IMG/VR virus record: IMGVR_UViG_3300010885_023846 | Coordinates: 1 to 25,155 of that record | Strand: one strand, 5' to 3' | DNA: 25,155 bases | Source: a virus | Part shown: in pieces, positions 15,456 to 22,142 of the stretch | Layout of the letters: every line of letters starts with the position of its first letter | Position numbering within the stretch: the first letter of the stretch is position 1 | Notes under the pieces: generated by a model | The model's database searches: none | The model's input: only the letters and a program-made list of their open reading frames with translations | Told to the model about the DNA's origin: nothing | Made by a program: the position numbers and the translations under genes

Positions 15456-15938
15456 ATGAAAACACTTTACCAAATCGGAGAGGAGCAAAAGGAATTGCTT
15501 GCCGAAATAGAAAACAACGAAGGAGAGATAACGGATTCTCTTGCCGTTAAAATGAATCTGCTTGCCGAAAATATAGAGGAAAAGGCAATAGCCTATGGAT
15601 TTGTCATAAAGCAGTTTGAAGGCGAGGAATCGCTTATAGATGCCGAAATTAAGAGGCTGCAAGAATTGAAGAAAGCCAAAGCCAAAACAAAGGACTATTT
15701 GAAAGAAAGGATTTCAGCCGCTCTTATTGAGTTTGGTATTGAGAAAGTTGAAACTCCATTACTTAAACTATCCTTTCGCAAATCGGAGGCGGTGGAAGTA
15801 TTCGATGAAAGCCTATTGGAATCTCTGTTCTTTAATTATAAGCCAACTATTGATAAGGCGGCTATTAAGTCGGCATTGAAAGTTGGTGAAGTGCCTGGTG
15901 CGCGAATGGTTTCAAAAGATAATTTGCAAGTAAAATGA
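15456..15938 (+). CDS. Gp157-family phage protein
   Basis: The 160-residue protein starts MKTLYQIGEEQKELLAEIEN and is an extended coiled-coil helix (LAENIEEKAIAYGFVIKQFE) followed by IKRLQELKKAKAKTKDYLK and a beta end (LKLSFRKSEAVEVFDE). This matches the Gp157 family of phage proteins, first described in Streptococcus phages and tied there to phage resistance when expressed in the host; its biochemical role is unclear. It lies next to the DGQHRL and methyltransferase genes and shares an ATGA junction with a following short frame. The family call is reliable by length and layout; function is not. Confidence 0.75.
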   Translation: MKTLYQIGEEQKELLAEIENNEGEITDSLAVKMNLLAENIEEKAIAYGFVIKQFEGEESLIDAEIKRLQELKKAKAKTKDYLKERISAALIEFGIEKVETPLLKLSFRKSEAVEVFDESLLESLFFNYKPTIDKAAIKSALKVGEVPGARMVSKDNLQVK

Positions 15939-16000
15939 AGTTAGAATTTACAGGCTACGTTTCAGAAACAAGCGAAGATTTGATTCATCATAACTTCTAA
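15935..16000 (+). CDS. Very small coupled ORF after the Gp157 gene (21 aa)
   Basis: ATG 15935 overlaps the TGA of the Gp157 gene (ATGA) and the frame runs to TAA at 15998-16000 (MKLEFTGYVSETSEDLIHHN then F). The head starts like a beta-strand domain, as if it were the cut-off beginning of a longer gene, and is followed by the terminator at 16030. It may be a remnant or a true micro-protein. Confidence 0.3.
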   Translation: MKLEFTGYVSETSEDLIHHNF

Positions 16001-16029
16001 TGCGAGCGCGAAATAGTGGAGGGTGACAA

Positions 16030-16054
16030 ACGGGGAGAGACCCGTACATTTTTT
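16030..16054 (+). terminator. Intrinsic terminator-like hairpin with T6 run
   Basis: ACGGG (16030-16034) pairs with CCCGT (16041-16045) across GAGAGA, and a T6 run (16049-16054) follows after ACA. The stem is short, but the T-run makes it a credible rho-independent terminator for the Gp157 operon. It lies inside a possible GTG-started extension of the next gene, which argues against that longer start. Confidence 0.5.
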
Positions 16055-16075
16055 AACGCAGTAATGAATGAGAGA

Positions 16076-16750
16076 ATGAAAGTATTAATAGCATGTGAAG
16101 AAAGTCAAGCGGTTTGTAAAGAGTTTAGGCGATTAGGGCATGAGGCGTATTCTTGCGATATTCAGCCGTGTAGCGGTGGGCATCCTGAATGGCACTATCA
16201 ACAAGATGTTTTTGAAGTAATAGGCATGGGGTGGGATATGATGATAGCTTTTCCGCCTTGCACATTTCTAACCGTTACGGGCGCAAGATGGCTATACAAT
16301 AAAGACAAGACTAGGAATGAAGCAAGGTGGATTGAACAGGATTTAGCAGTTGAGTTTGTGAAAAAACTATACTACTCTAATATCCCAAAAATAGCTATTG
16401 AAAATCCTGTTGGAAAACTAAGTTCTCTTTGGAGAAAGCCGGACCAGATTATACAGCCGTATTATTTTGGTGATGAAGCACAAAAGACAACTTGTTTATG
16501 GTTAAAAAATTTGCCACAACTTCAACATAATGGAACTGCTAATTTATTTGATAGTAATATAACGCATTCGGGAAAGGGTAAAATGGTTACAACAAGCACA
16601 GGCAAAACGTTCAGTAAATGGTATTGGGAAACGAGCAAAGGTAAAGGAAAGGAAAGACAAATTATGAGAAGCAAAACCTTTCCAGGAATAGCGAAACAAA
16701 TGGCTGAACAATGGGGTGGAATACTCCCCCAATCAACAGAAATTAATTAA
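16076..16750 (+). CDS. DNA methyltransferase (PPC/ENP motif, C5-cytosine-like)
   Basis: The preferred start is ATG 16076 (MKVLIACEESQAVCKEFRRL), giving 224 residues; ATG 16064 and GTG 16016 are in frame but the hairpin terminator sits between. MKVLIACEESQ matches a widespread phage methyltransferase family in which an S-adenosyl-methionine fold opens the protein. FPPCTFLTVTGARW at about 59-72 carries the catalytic PPC loop of C5-cytosine enzymes, and IENPVGKLSSLW is the ENP equivalent of motif VI. It most likely methylates phage DNA to block restriction. Many in this family are annotated only as 'DNA methylase', and the target sequence cannot be read from the sequence. Confidence 0.8.
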   Translation: MKVLIACEESQAVCKEFRRLGHEAYSCDIQPCSGGHPEWHYQQDVFEVIGMGWDMMIAFPPCTFLTVTGARWLYNKDKTRNEARWIEQDLAVEFVKKLYYSNIPKIAIENPVGKLSSLWRKPDQIIQPYYFGDEAQKTTCLWLKNLPQLQHNGTANLFDSNITHSGKGKMVTTSTGKTFSKWYWETSKGKGKERQIMRSKTFPGIAKQMAEQWGGILPQSTEIN

Positions 16751-16772
16751 CCAAATAGAAAGCAAAAAAACC

Positions 16773-17150
16773 ATGACACAAGAAACAGTAAGCGCAATTA
16801 TGGACGCTATGAAAAGCGGAATGACACAACGTGAAGCAGAAGCAAAATTAGGCATAAGCGCGCGTACAATAGGAAAGTATGCGCGAATGAATGGATTTAA
16901 GGCCGACCGAATAGAACAGAATCGCAAAGGGCAACTAAAGAGCGAAAAGAATTTAGATAGGTGGGCAGAGATGCACCAAACAAGTCTATGGAATACTAAG
17001 GCGAAGCCCGGTAATTCTAAAGCAACGGAACGAGTAACTACATCTCACGTCCGATTACCACCGGCCGAAGGATATTCGAGCGCACTGTATTGGTTCGATG
17101 ATTTGGAGAATGTTAATCGTAAAAGCAAACATCGCGAAAATGCTAAGTAA
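16773..17150 (+). CDS. Small HTH DNA-binding protein
   Basis: Starting at ATG 16773 (MTQETVSAIMDAMKSGMTQR), the protein has 125 residues; an ATG at 16716 inside the methyltransferase gene would add 19 residues and is unlikely. Residues 10-45 contain a helix-turn-helix: AEAKLGISARTIGKYARMNG is the recognition part. The remainder is basic with W and P patches (DRWAEMHQTSLW) and no other signature. It ends overlapping the next gene. It could be a transcription regulator of the early or late genes, or a terminase- or transposase-type HTH adaptor; regulation is my best guess. Confidence 0.6.
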   Translation: MTQETVSAIMDAMKSGMTQREAEAKLGISARTIGKYARMNGFKADRIEQNRKGQLKSEKNLDRWAEMHQTSLWNTKAKPGNSKATERVTTSHVRLPPAEGYSSALYWFDDLENVNRKSKHRENAK

Positions 17151-17409
17151 GCCAACACCCGAAACGATACAAGCATCATTCGATGAAGTTCAAAGATTCG
17201 CGCAACGTGCGCCAATGTTTAAGTGGGCAGAAATTGAGGATGTTGAATTTACCGAGATTAGATACCCTGCACCGATAACACCGGACCCGATGCCCGATGA
17301 TGGGATAGAAACAATCGGCTCAATGCGTATTAAATCGGCTCAAAATAACCTTCACCACACCAAACGAAAGCGAGTAGTTTTGTGTGGTGTAATAAATACT
17401 AAGCACTAA
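17140..17409 (+). CDS. Small protein of unknown function, last of the plus-strand early block
   Basis: ATG 17140 overlaps the stop of the HTH gene and gives 89 residues (MLSKPTPETIQASFDEVQRF). It is rich in Pro and acidic residues (PAPITPDPMPDDG) and ends with a basic tail. The last 50 bases fold as an imperfect hairpin with CACCACAC (17353-17360) facing GTGTGGTG (17382-17389), which may act on RNA stability. No family is recognised. It is the last gene before the convergent junction at 17.41 kb. Confidence 0.45.
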   Translation: MLSKPTPETIQASFDEVQRFAQRAPMFKWAEIEDVEFTEIRYPAPITPDPMPDDGIETIGSMRIKSAQNNLHHTKRKRVVLCGVINTKH

Positions 17410-17415
17410 TAGCTT

Positions 17416-17436
17416 GATAACATCGTAAATGTTATC
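17416..17436. terminator. Convergent-gene stem-loop (GATAACAT/ATGTTATC)
   Basis: GATAACAT (17416-17423) pairs perfectly with ATGTTATC (17429-17436) across CGTAA, between the end of the plus-strand block (17409) and the end of the minus-strand block (17460). A bidirectional terminator is likely by position. The stem is AT-rich and no strong T-run follows on either side, so confidence is moderate. Confidence 0.45.
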
Positions 17437-17459
17437 GTGCCAATATAGTGTTATTGTAA

Positions 17460-17684
17460 TTATGCCGTCACAGTAGGGTCAGCTTCTTCAAAGTCATGCT
17501 CCTCTTGCGTTGATACCCATTTCAAATCGCTTTCTTCATTTATGTTCGGTAGCTTCATGGCAATAACTTTCTTTACAGCCTGTGGATATTTACTCGCATA
17601 AACAGAAACAAACGATTCGCTATTTTCCGTATCGCTGTCTATTCGTACTGTATAGGATGGCTCGAATGTGAATATGTATTTCAT
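17460..17684 (-). CDS. Small acidic protein of unknown function
   Basis: The 74-residue protein starts MKYIFTFEPSYTVRIDSDTE and ends in an acidic tail (EEHDFEEADPTVTA). A beta-hairpin is followed by the SVYASKYPQAVKKVIAMKLP helix. It begins immediately after the stop of the phosphoesterase gene and so is the last gene of that transcript. No family is recognised. Confidence 0.5.
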   Translation of the reverse strand: MKYIFTFEPSYTVRIDSDTENSESFVSVYASKYPQAVKKVIAMKLPNINEESDLKWVSTQEEHDFEEADPTVTA

Positions 17685-18677
17685 TTAGTGAATTTTGCCG
17701 TTAATAATCTGCTTATTATGCACCGTAAAATTTCCATTCGATTCTATTTCGATATGTGCCATACCTGTATTCCATTCATTAAATGGGAGGTAATCTGGAT
17801 TTAACTCGCAAAGGCATCCAACACTCCACGTTCCGACTACTGATTTATCTATGTTTGTTTTAAGTCCAGATTGCGTTTTATGCTTATCACCAGCAATTAC
17901 ATTATCACCCGCCCTTAACCATAAAGTACGCGCTACGTTGATGCCTCCACCGCCCTTGTATTCATTGCCATGAATTATATTTAGTTTACCGGCTTGCACC
18001 AGTTGTTTATTAGGAATCCACGTAACACCCTTTTCACCTAACTTCAAAAGAACGGATAAACGAAATTCTTCCATGCCTAAACAGATAGGAGCTTTGACGC
18101 GAAGGAATCGCTCCCACCTCATTTCGTGGTTTCCCTCTTTCCAAAATATCTTTGCGGTCGGAAATTCTCTTTTAAGCAAATCAATAAACTGCCTACCTTG
18201 CTCCAACTCATAACTCATATCCCTATTCTTCGGGTCTTGTTCGTGGAATGATGCTTTATAGCAGTCTAAAATATCACCGTTTAAGTAGATAGTATTCACA
18301 TTGCGCTCCTTGCCGTATTGTAAAGCCAATGTGAGCGCCTTAATATCATGGTATGGCAAGTGTATATCCGTAAGGAATAGAATGTTATTTGATGCCTTTG
18401 GTAGGATATACGGTTCAAACTCTTTCGCCTCACTTGGTGGAAGTCCGAAAGGATTTTGTGCGCTAAAATTGGTTTCGTGTGTCATAAGTTTTTCACCTAT
18501 TTCTTTACGATTATGCTTGCCGCTTGCTCCAGTACAATATCGAATTGCGGAACGTGCAGATTCTTGAGATGTAAATAGCAAAGGGTTATCCTTGTAAAGT
18601 TTTTCAGCTAAAGTCTTTTTAGATGTGTTTGGAAATTGTTTCAGATAACTTCTAACTACTCGGCTTACTTCTGCCAT
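17685..18677 (-). CDS. Calcineurin-like metallophosphoesterase with N-terminal HTH-like domain
   Basis: Two regions are visible in the 330 residues. Residues 1-65 are basic and helical with SKKTLAEKLYKDNPLLFTSQ, like a small winged-helix. From 95 on is a metallophosphoesterase core: D104 and H106 (TDIH), GD at 134-135 (NGDILD), GNHE at 182-185, H236 (IIHG) and GDKHKT at 263-268, standing in for the usual GHxH. Two metal ions would be bound for phosphoester hydrolysis, and a nucleic-acid substrate is plausible given the N-terminal domain. It overlaps the endolysin gene by 13 bases. Phage relatives are known; the substrate is not. Confidence 0.8.
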   Translation of the reverse strand: MAEVSRVVRSYLKQFPNTSKKTLAEKLYKDNPLLFTSQESARSAIRYCTGASGKHNRKEIGEKLMTHETNFSAQNPFGLPPSEAKEFEPYILPKASNNILFLTDIHLPYHDIKALTLALQYGKERNVNTIYLNGDILDCYKASFHEQDPKNRDMSYELEQGRQFIDLLKREFPTAKIFWKEGNHEMRWERFLRVKAPICLGMEEFRLSVLLKLGEKGVTWIPNKQLVQAGKLNIIHGNEYKGGGGINVARTLWLRAGDNVIAGDKHKTQSGLKTNIDKSVVGTWSVGCLCELNPDYLPFNEWNTGMAHIEIESNGNFTVHNKQIINGKIH

Positions 18678-19096
18678 ATTTGGGTTTTGTTGGTTACACG
18701 TATTTTCTCCAATCCTAATTGAAAGTGCGGAAGGTCAGTAAATTTCCACACACCGCCCCATTCTACTAACGGCTGTATTCTAACAATTATATCAGCAAAG
18801 TTTTTGAAGTTCTGTTTAGACCAATCTAACTTTTTACTTAGAGTAATGAAAGCAATATCGAAAGCCGCTGATGGGTTGTAATTATGAGCGGATTCGCCCG
18901 CCCTTGCCTGAGTTATTATCTTTCCTTTCAAACTTCGCCCTTGTTGATAGAGCGTATCTTGTTCATCATTGCTGCGAAAGGTGCAAGTGATAAACATTTG
19001 CGGAGCGTTTGGATATTGCCGTTGATATTCGATACAAGCCTTTGCATAAGCGGCTGAAAGTATCTCGTTTAAATCGGAGGTGGAACGTGAAGCCAT
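18665..19096 (-). CDS. M15-family endolysin (L-alanyl-D-glutamate-type peptidase)
   Basis: The preferred start is ATG 19096-19094 (MASRSTSDLNEILSAAYAKA), giving 143 residues; an ATG at 19159 would place 21 extra residues over the hairpin terminator at 19120-19146. The active-site motif ESAHNYNPSAAFDIAF gives zinc ligands H71 and D80, and DLPHFQL gives H124; EWGGVW precedes it as in VanY/M15C enzymes. It should cleave cell-wall peptide cross-links for lysis. There is no signal peptide, so it would depend on a holin, perhaps the membrane protein at 23620. It overlaps the phosphoesterase gene. Confidence 0.85.
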   Translation of the reverse strand: MASRSTSDLNEILSAAYAKACIEYQRQYPNAPQMFITCTFRSNDEQDTLYQQGRSLKGKIITQARAGESAHNYNPSAAFDIAFITLSKKLDWSKQNFKNFADIIVRIQPLVEWGGVWKFTDLPHFQLGLEKIRVTNKTQIWQK

Positions 19097-19111
19097 TGTG
19101 CGAATATAGCT

Positions 19112-19146
19112 AAAAAACAAATGCCGCCCGAATATCGAACGGCATT
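19112..19146 (-). terminator. Rho-independent terminator after the lipoprotein gene
   Basis: On the minus strand AATGCCG (19146-19140, as the complement) pairs with CGGCATT (19126-19120) around a 13-base loop, followed by TTGTTTTTTAG. A GC-containing 7-bp stem plus a T6 run is a textbook intrinsic terminator. It lies between the lipoprotein gene and the endolysin and sets the true lysin start at 19096. Confidence 0.6.
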
Positions 19147-19181
19147 CAATACGAATCACTCTAAGCGCGCTAACAACAAGT

Positions 19182-19195
19182 GGACATTAATGTCC
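19182..19195. promoter_or_regulatory. Perfect 14-bp palindrome (GGACATTAATGTCC)
   Basis: GGACATTAATGTCC reads identically on both strands. It lies in the short spacer between the lipoprotein gene end (19224) and the terminator (19146), about 90 bases upstream of the endolysin start. A dimeric repressor operator for the lysin is a reasonable guess; chance is possible. Confidence 0.35.
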
Positions 19196-19223
19196 GTCTG
19201 TTAAGAAGCGGAATGATTACTGT

Positions 19224-19544
19224 TTATTTCTTCACTCCCGAAACAATCGCTTTCAATATCGCCATAATATCCGGCACACTTTGTTTCGATACACCCGTTA
19301 CCAATAGTTCCGCATTGGCCACATCGTAAGTTATACGCCCGCTCACGATATACTTTTGCAGTTGCTCCGTATTGTAAAGGTTCTCACAGCTAATTGATAC
19401 CGTAAAAGTGCCGTCATCATTCGCCTTAATAGACGAATCGGGGCAATGCTTTTGAACGAATGCTGTTGCTTTCTTGGTAGCGTTACAAGATGGCATAAAC
19501 GATAAGATAAAAGCGGATAGAATGAAGATGATAATTGTTTTCAT
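19224..19544 (-). CDS. Small lipoprotein (possible outer-membrane spanin-type)
   Basis: The 106-residue protein opens MKTIIIFILSAFILSFMPSC: a basic start, a hydrophobic helix and a loose lipobox (FMPSC) with Cys20 as the lipidation site. The mature part is polar with KHCPDSSIKANDDGTFTVSI and ends VSGVKK. An export signal and lipidation fit an outer-membrane spanin (o-spanin) or a superinfection-exclusion lipoprotein, and the nearby endolysin supports the former. The rest is unrecognised. It is followed by the terminator at 19112-19146. Confidence 0.55.
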   Translation of the reverse strand: MKTIIIFILSAFILSFMPSCNATKKATAFVQKHCPDSSIKANDDGTFTVSISCENLYNTEQLQKYIVSGRITYDVANAELLVTGVSKQSVPDIMAILKAIVSGVKK

Positions 19545-19576
19545 GTTTATTGTTTTGTGCGAATGTAAAAAATAAA

Positions 19577-19596
19577 TTGTTGTAGTTTGTTGTAGT
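19577..19596. repeat. Tandem 10-bp repeat upstream of the lipoprotein gene
   Basis: TTGTTGTAGT occurs twice in tandem (19577-19586, 19587-19596), 33 bases before the lipoprotein start on the opposite strand. A TACATTCG element (7 of 8 against TAnnTTTG) lies at 19567-19560 on that strand, so the repeat covers the -33 region. Operator function is a guess. Confidence 0.3.
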
Positions 19597-19620
19597 TTCG
19601 TTTTTTAGTTTTATTATTGC

Positions 19621-19673
19621 CCAGCATAACGCCTACGGCTTGGCGAAGTGGGGGAATTATACCCACAAAAGCC
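19621..19673 (+). repeat. attC-like half site 1 (left end of the cassette block)
   Basis: AGCATAACGCCTACGG is followed by GGCTTGGCGAAGTGGG, a loop, then CCCACAAAAGCC. The GGCTT/AAGCC and GTGGG/CCCAC arms pair. The segment GAAGTGGGGGAATTATACCC (from 19645) matches the left arm of site 4 (GAAGTAGGGGAATTAACGC, from 21741) with 2 mismatches and 1 gap over 26 bases. No GTTATGTG right end is found before the methyltransferase start, so the element is truncated or degenerate. Confidence 0.4.
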
Positions 19674-19708
19674 GATTAGAATTACTAATGTTCAATAACA
19701 GATAAAAG

Positions 19709-20413
19709 ATGATAGAAGCAGTCAGCCCCCATTTTGCAAAACCGATGTTACAGGAAGTACGGGTTTTAAACCTATACGCTTGTCTTGGTGGTAATCGTTA
19801 CAAGTGGGATGAAGTGGCAAATATTGAAGTAACCGCAGTTGAATATGATGCTGAAATTGCAAAAGCATATCAAGAGCGTTTTCCAAATGATAAAGTAATA
19901 GTTGCAGATGCACACCAATATTTACTTGACCATTACAAAGAGTTTGATTTTATATGGAGTTCGCCACCTTGTCCGAGCCATAGCAAAATTAGAATTACTC
20001 AAAAAAGTAGAGAAACATTTACGCCTTTATATCCTGATATGAAATTGTATGAAGAAATCATTTTTTTAGACAATCATTTTGATGGTAAATATTGTGTTGA
20101 AAATGTAACGCCTTATTATGAGCCATTGATACCAGCGAAAAAAATAGGTAGGCATTTATACTGGACAAACTTCAATTTGCCAAACGATTTGAAAGAAAGA
20201 AAATTAGATGGTATTTTATGCACTATGATTGATGAACACAAGAAACTTGAAGTATTCCACGATTTAAAAATTAACGCAAATTTAGGCGGTTATCGTGATG
20301 TTTTAAGAAATCTTGTAGATTATGAGGCAGGAAAGACAATATTTCAAACTGCTTTAGGAATAATAGAAAGGTCAAATATTAAACAAAATTCTCTATTCGG
20401 AGATGGATGGTAG
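19709..20413 (+). CDS. C5-cytosine DNA methyltransferase (cassette gene 1)
   Basis: The 234-residue protein has motif I LNLYACLGGNRYKW at about 20-33 for S-adenosyl-methionine binding, the catalytic IWSSPPCPSHSK with Cys at about 88, and ENV at 131-133 (motif VI, base flipping). The end VLRNLVDYEAGKTIFQTALG resembles the closing motifs IX/X. The target recognition region is short, so the enzyme is compact. It methylates cytosine in DNA, probably the phage's own, to escape host restriction. It is flanked by attC-like elements and has a more AT-rich codon use than the phage core genes, suggesting transfer. The start could also be M13. Confidence 0.8.
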   Translation: MIEAVSPHFAKPMLQEVRVLNLYACLGGNRYKWDEVANIEVTAVEYDAEIAKAYQERFPNDKVIVADAHQYLLDHYKEFDFIWSSPPCPSHSKIRITQKSRETFTPLYPDMKLYEEIIFLDNHFDGKYCVENVTPYYEPLIPAKKIGRHLYWTNFNLPNDLKERKLDGILCTMIDEHKKLEVFHDLKINANLGGYRDVLRNLVDYEAGKTIFQTALGIIERSNIKQNSLFGDGW

Positions 20414-20419
20414 TATTGC

Positions 20420-20554
20420 CTGTAACGTTTTGCGGCTTGTAGCTGAAAGGGATTTAGAAGCACAATGTTTCAAACTTGCACTACTTCCAATTAGAACCAC
20501 AAATGATGAATGTAGCACATCAGCCCTTTTTGCTACAAAAACGCTGTTATGTGC
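20420..20554 (+). repeat. attC-like imperfect palindrome 2
   Basis: The left arm TGTAACGTTTTGCGGCTTGT plus AGC (20421-20443) faces the right arm GCTACAAAAACGCTGTTATG plus TGC (20532-20554). GCTACA/TGTAGC, AAAAC/GTTTT and, further in, AAAGGG (20446-20451)/CCCTTTT (20524-20530) pair, leaving unpaired bases and a central spacer of about 70. Terminal AAC and GTT match the R'' and R' cores of integron attC sites only loosely: GTTATGT differs from GTTRRRY. At about 130 bases its size is within the attC range. Confidence 0.55.
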
Positions 20555-20593
20555 TGGGCGGTTTATCAGCACTAAATTTAATTTGAAAACGAA

Positions 20594-20761
20594 ATGACTG
20601 TAAAAGAACTAATTGAACAACTGAAAAAATGCGACCAAGATAAGGTTGTTGTATTGACCGAACCCGATGGAAAAGGATGGGACAATATAGGTATTGTGAT
20701 TGAAAATGTATCAACTGTTAAAATAACTATGGATGGTAACGGATTATTTCACGAATCGTAG
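20594..20761 (+). CDS. Small protein of unknown function (cassette gene 2)
   Basis: ATG 20594 opens a 55-codon frame (MTVKELIEQLKKCDQDKVVV, then DGKGWDNIGIVIENVS) ending TAG 20759-20761. It is a beta-alpha-rich acidic protein of a form common among small phage and mobile-element proteins; no function is known to me. It lies between palindrome 2 and half site 3, as expected for one cassette-one gene. Confidence 0.55.
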   Translation: MTVKELIEQLKKCDQDKVVVLTEPDGKGWDNIGIVIENVSTVKITMDGNGLFHES

Positions 20762-20763
20762 CC

Positions 20764-20790
20764 TTGCACATAACGTATCGGGGCTTGCTG
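20764..20790 (+). repeat. attC-like half site 3
   Basis: TTGCACATAACGTATCGGGG plus CTTGC lies directly after the stop of the 55-residue protein. It shares TAACGYATCGGGGCTT with site 4. The expected right partner (GCAAGCCCCG...GTTATGTGC) is not found before the next gene, so the site seems to have lost its right half. Confidence 0.4.
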
Positions 20791-20890
20791 TCAGTGCGGA
20801 TAATGAAAGGCAAAACGGTATGAGAATGACTGAACTAAAATTTGATTTAAAAACGGAGCGGATGCAAAATTTTTTGTAAAAAAAATAATC

Positions 20891-21724
20891 ATGGAAACAA
20901 ACTACGGTGGAGGACATTATATATGTGATAAATGCGGTGAAACTGTTTCGGGAAGTGCATTGCATCATTGCCAAATAGAGCACCCGAAAAAGTATAGTGT
21001 AATTTATGCAGACCCAGCATGGAGATTTTCGCAGGGTATAAACAGGCGTTCTGCAATACGCGAAAAGCATGGAACGAATGAAGAACTATCATTGCAATAT
21101 CCAACAATGGCTGATGATGAAATCACAAATTTGAATGTTGGAAGCATTGCTGATGACAACTGTGTTCTATTTTTATGGACTACGGATGCACATTTAGAAG
21201 TTGCTATTAAGGCACTAAATAACTGGGGCTTTAAATATAAAACAGTTGCTTTCACTTGGAATAAGAAGCGGGGATTTATGGGAAAATGGACTGTGAAACA
21301 ATGCGAGATATGCTTGCTTGCAACAAAGGGAACAGCCCACAAACTTTTAAAATCATTCAAAGAGAAATCGTATTTGGAAGAAGAAAAAACTAAGCACAGT
21401 AAGAAGCCAAATGAATTTAGATTGAGAATTGAACGAATGTTTGGTGATGTGCCTAAAGTAGAATTGTTTGCAAGGGAAAAACATAGCGGATGGGATACAT
21501 GGGGCAATGAAGTGAAAAATGATTTTGTATTGGATGTTAAGGGGGCGTTTTTAAATCAAATTTTTGTATTGGACACACCGAATGAAGAAGCGCATACACC
21601 GCATTGCAGCAAGCCCATGTTAGCGGATGAAGTTTACCAACACTCCTTTGAAAAATTGAATGACATTAAGCATAGTGGATATTGTGGAAAGTGTGGAAAG
21701 ATAGAAGCAAACTTTTTCCGCTAA
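20891..21724 (+). CDS. MT-A70 family adenine methyltransferase with terminal Cys pairs (cassette gene 3)
   Basis: The 277-residue protein has DPAWRFSQG at 41-49, the MT-A70 catalytic DPPW motif in a DPAW form, preceded by YSVIYA. NWGFKYKTVAFTWNKKRGF and the ATKGTAHKLL segment follow, as in the family. An N-terminal CDKC at 12-15 with H25, H26 and C27, and a C-terminal CGKC at 265-268, could bind zinc, unlike the shorter MT-A70 at 22143. It should methylate N6 of adenine in DNA. It is bracketed by half site 3 and palindrome 4. Confidence 0.8.
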   Translation: METNYGGGHYICDKCGETVSGSALHHCQIEHPKKYSVIYADPAWRFSQGINRRSAIREKHGTNEELSLQYPTMADDEITNLNVGSIADDNCVLFLWTTDAHLEVAIKALNNWGFKYKTVAFTWNKKRGFMGKWTVKQCEICLLATKGTAHKLLKSFKEKSYLEEEKTKHSKKPNEFRLRIERMFGDVPKVELFAREKHSGWDTWGNEVKNDFVLDVKGAFLNQIFVLDTPNEEAHTPHCSKPMLADEVYQHSFEKLNDIKHSGYCGKCGKIEANFFR

Positions 21725-21850
21725 CGCATCGGGGCTTAAAGAAGTAGGGGAATTAACGCACAAAATTTGATATGAAACACAACAGTTCAACATACCACAA
21801 AAGTTTATTAGAAGCAGGGAAACCCCTATTTTTTTTAAGCCCTTGTTATG
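21720..21850 (+). repeat. attC-like imperfect palindrome 4
   Basis: Left arm: TAACGCATCGGGGCTTAAAG plus AAGTAGGGG (21722-21750). Right arm: ACCCCTATTTTTTTTAAGCC plus CTTGTTATG (21822-21850). About 19 bases of GGGCTTAAAnAAnTAGGGG pair with few mismatches, framed by TAAC and GTTA. It overlaps the last bases of the MT-A70 gene. With site 2 it is the clearest attC-like element in the window. Confidence 0.6.
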
Positions 21851-21876
21851 TGTCTGTAATTTTTTTAAACTTTTTT
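21845..21876 (+). repeat. Inverted repeat, left copy (GTTATGTG...TAATTTTTTTAAACTTTTTT)
   Basis: This 32-base segment is the inverse of 22702-22733: the first 8 bases (GTTATGTG) and the last 20 (TAATTTTTTTAAACTTTTTT) match exactly, with only the short middle differing. It starts at the right end of palindrome 4 and opens the two-gene segment with the membrane protein and the second MT-A70. Confidence 0.6.
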
Positions 21877-21922
21877 AAGGTGGGGTGCGTTGGCTTTTAT
21901 TAATAATTAAAAAACAAATAAT

Positions 21923-22141
21923 ATGGAAGAAACAATTTTTATAGTAATTAGCATAATTCTTTGTATTGCATTATTTACTTCTAAGGACAATGAAGAAGAT
22001 GTTGAAATAAATAATGATAAATTCTATTTTGATGAAAAGCCCAAAGAAGAACAGTTTTACCACCCTGTTACTGGATACAAAGGAACAAAGTCAGAAATGG
22101 ACGCTTATATTATTAACAGAGAAAATGATATGAAAAAATAA
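21923..22141 (+). CDS. Small membrane-anchored protein (cassette gene 4a)
   Basis: The 72-residue protein has one membrane helix at the N-terminus (ETIFIVISIILCIALFTS) followed by an acidic, charged tail. YHPVTGYKGTKSEMDAYI is reminiscent of a short membrane-linked adaptor. The frame ends one base before the next ATG, so it is coupled to the MT-A70 gene. Its role is unknown; a membrane partner of the methyltransferase or a passenger are both possible. Confidence 0.5.
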   Translation: MEETIFIVISIILCIALFTSKDNEEDVEINNDKFYFDEKPKEEQFYHPVTGYKGTKSEMDAYIINRENDMKK

Positions 22142-22142
22142 T

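Noticed and set aside
16016-16075. GTG start giving a 20-residue longer methyltransferase
   Set aside because: The added part overlaps a terminator-like hairpin with a T6 run, and family members begin at MKVLIACEES.
19097-19159. Longer endolysin starting at 19159
   Set aside because: The extension contains the terminator hairpin and its T-run, and the sequence is unlike an M15 N-terminus.
20403-20597. Plus-strand open frame through palindrome 2
   Set aside because: It overlaps the end of the C5 methyltransferase and the palindrome arms, and the product shows no protein-like pattern.
21772-21903. 43-codon plus-strand frame running through palindrome 4
   Set aside because: It is full of Phe/Leu codons from the poly-T arm and spans the attC-like element, so it is more likely a by-product of the palindrome.
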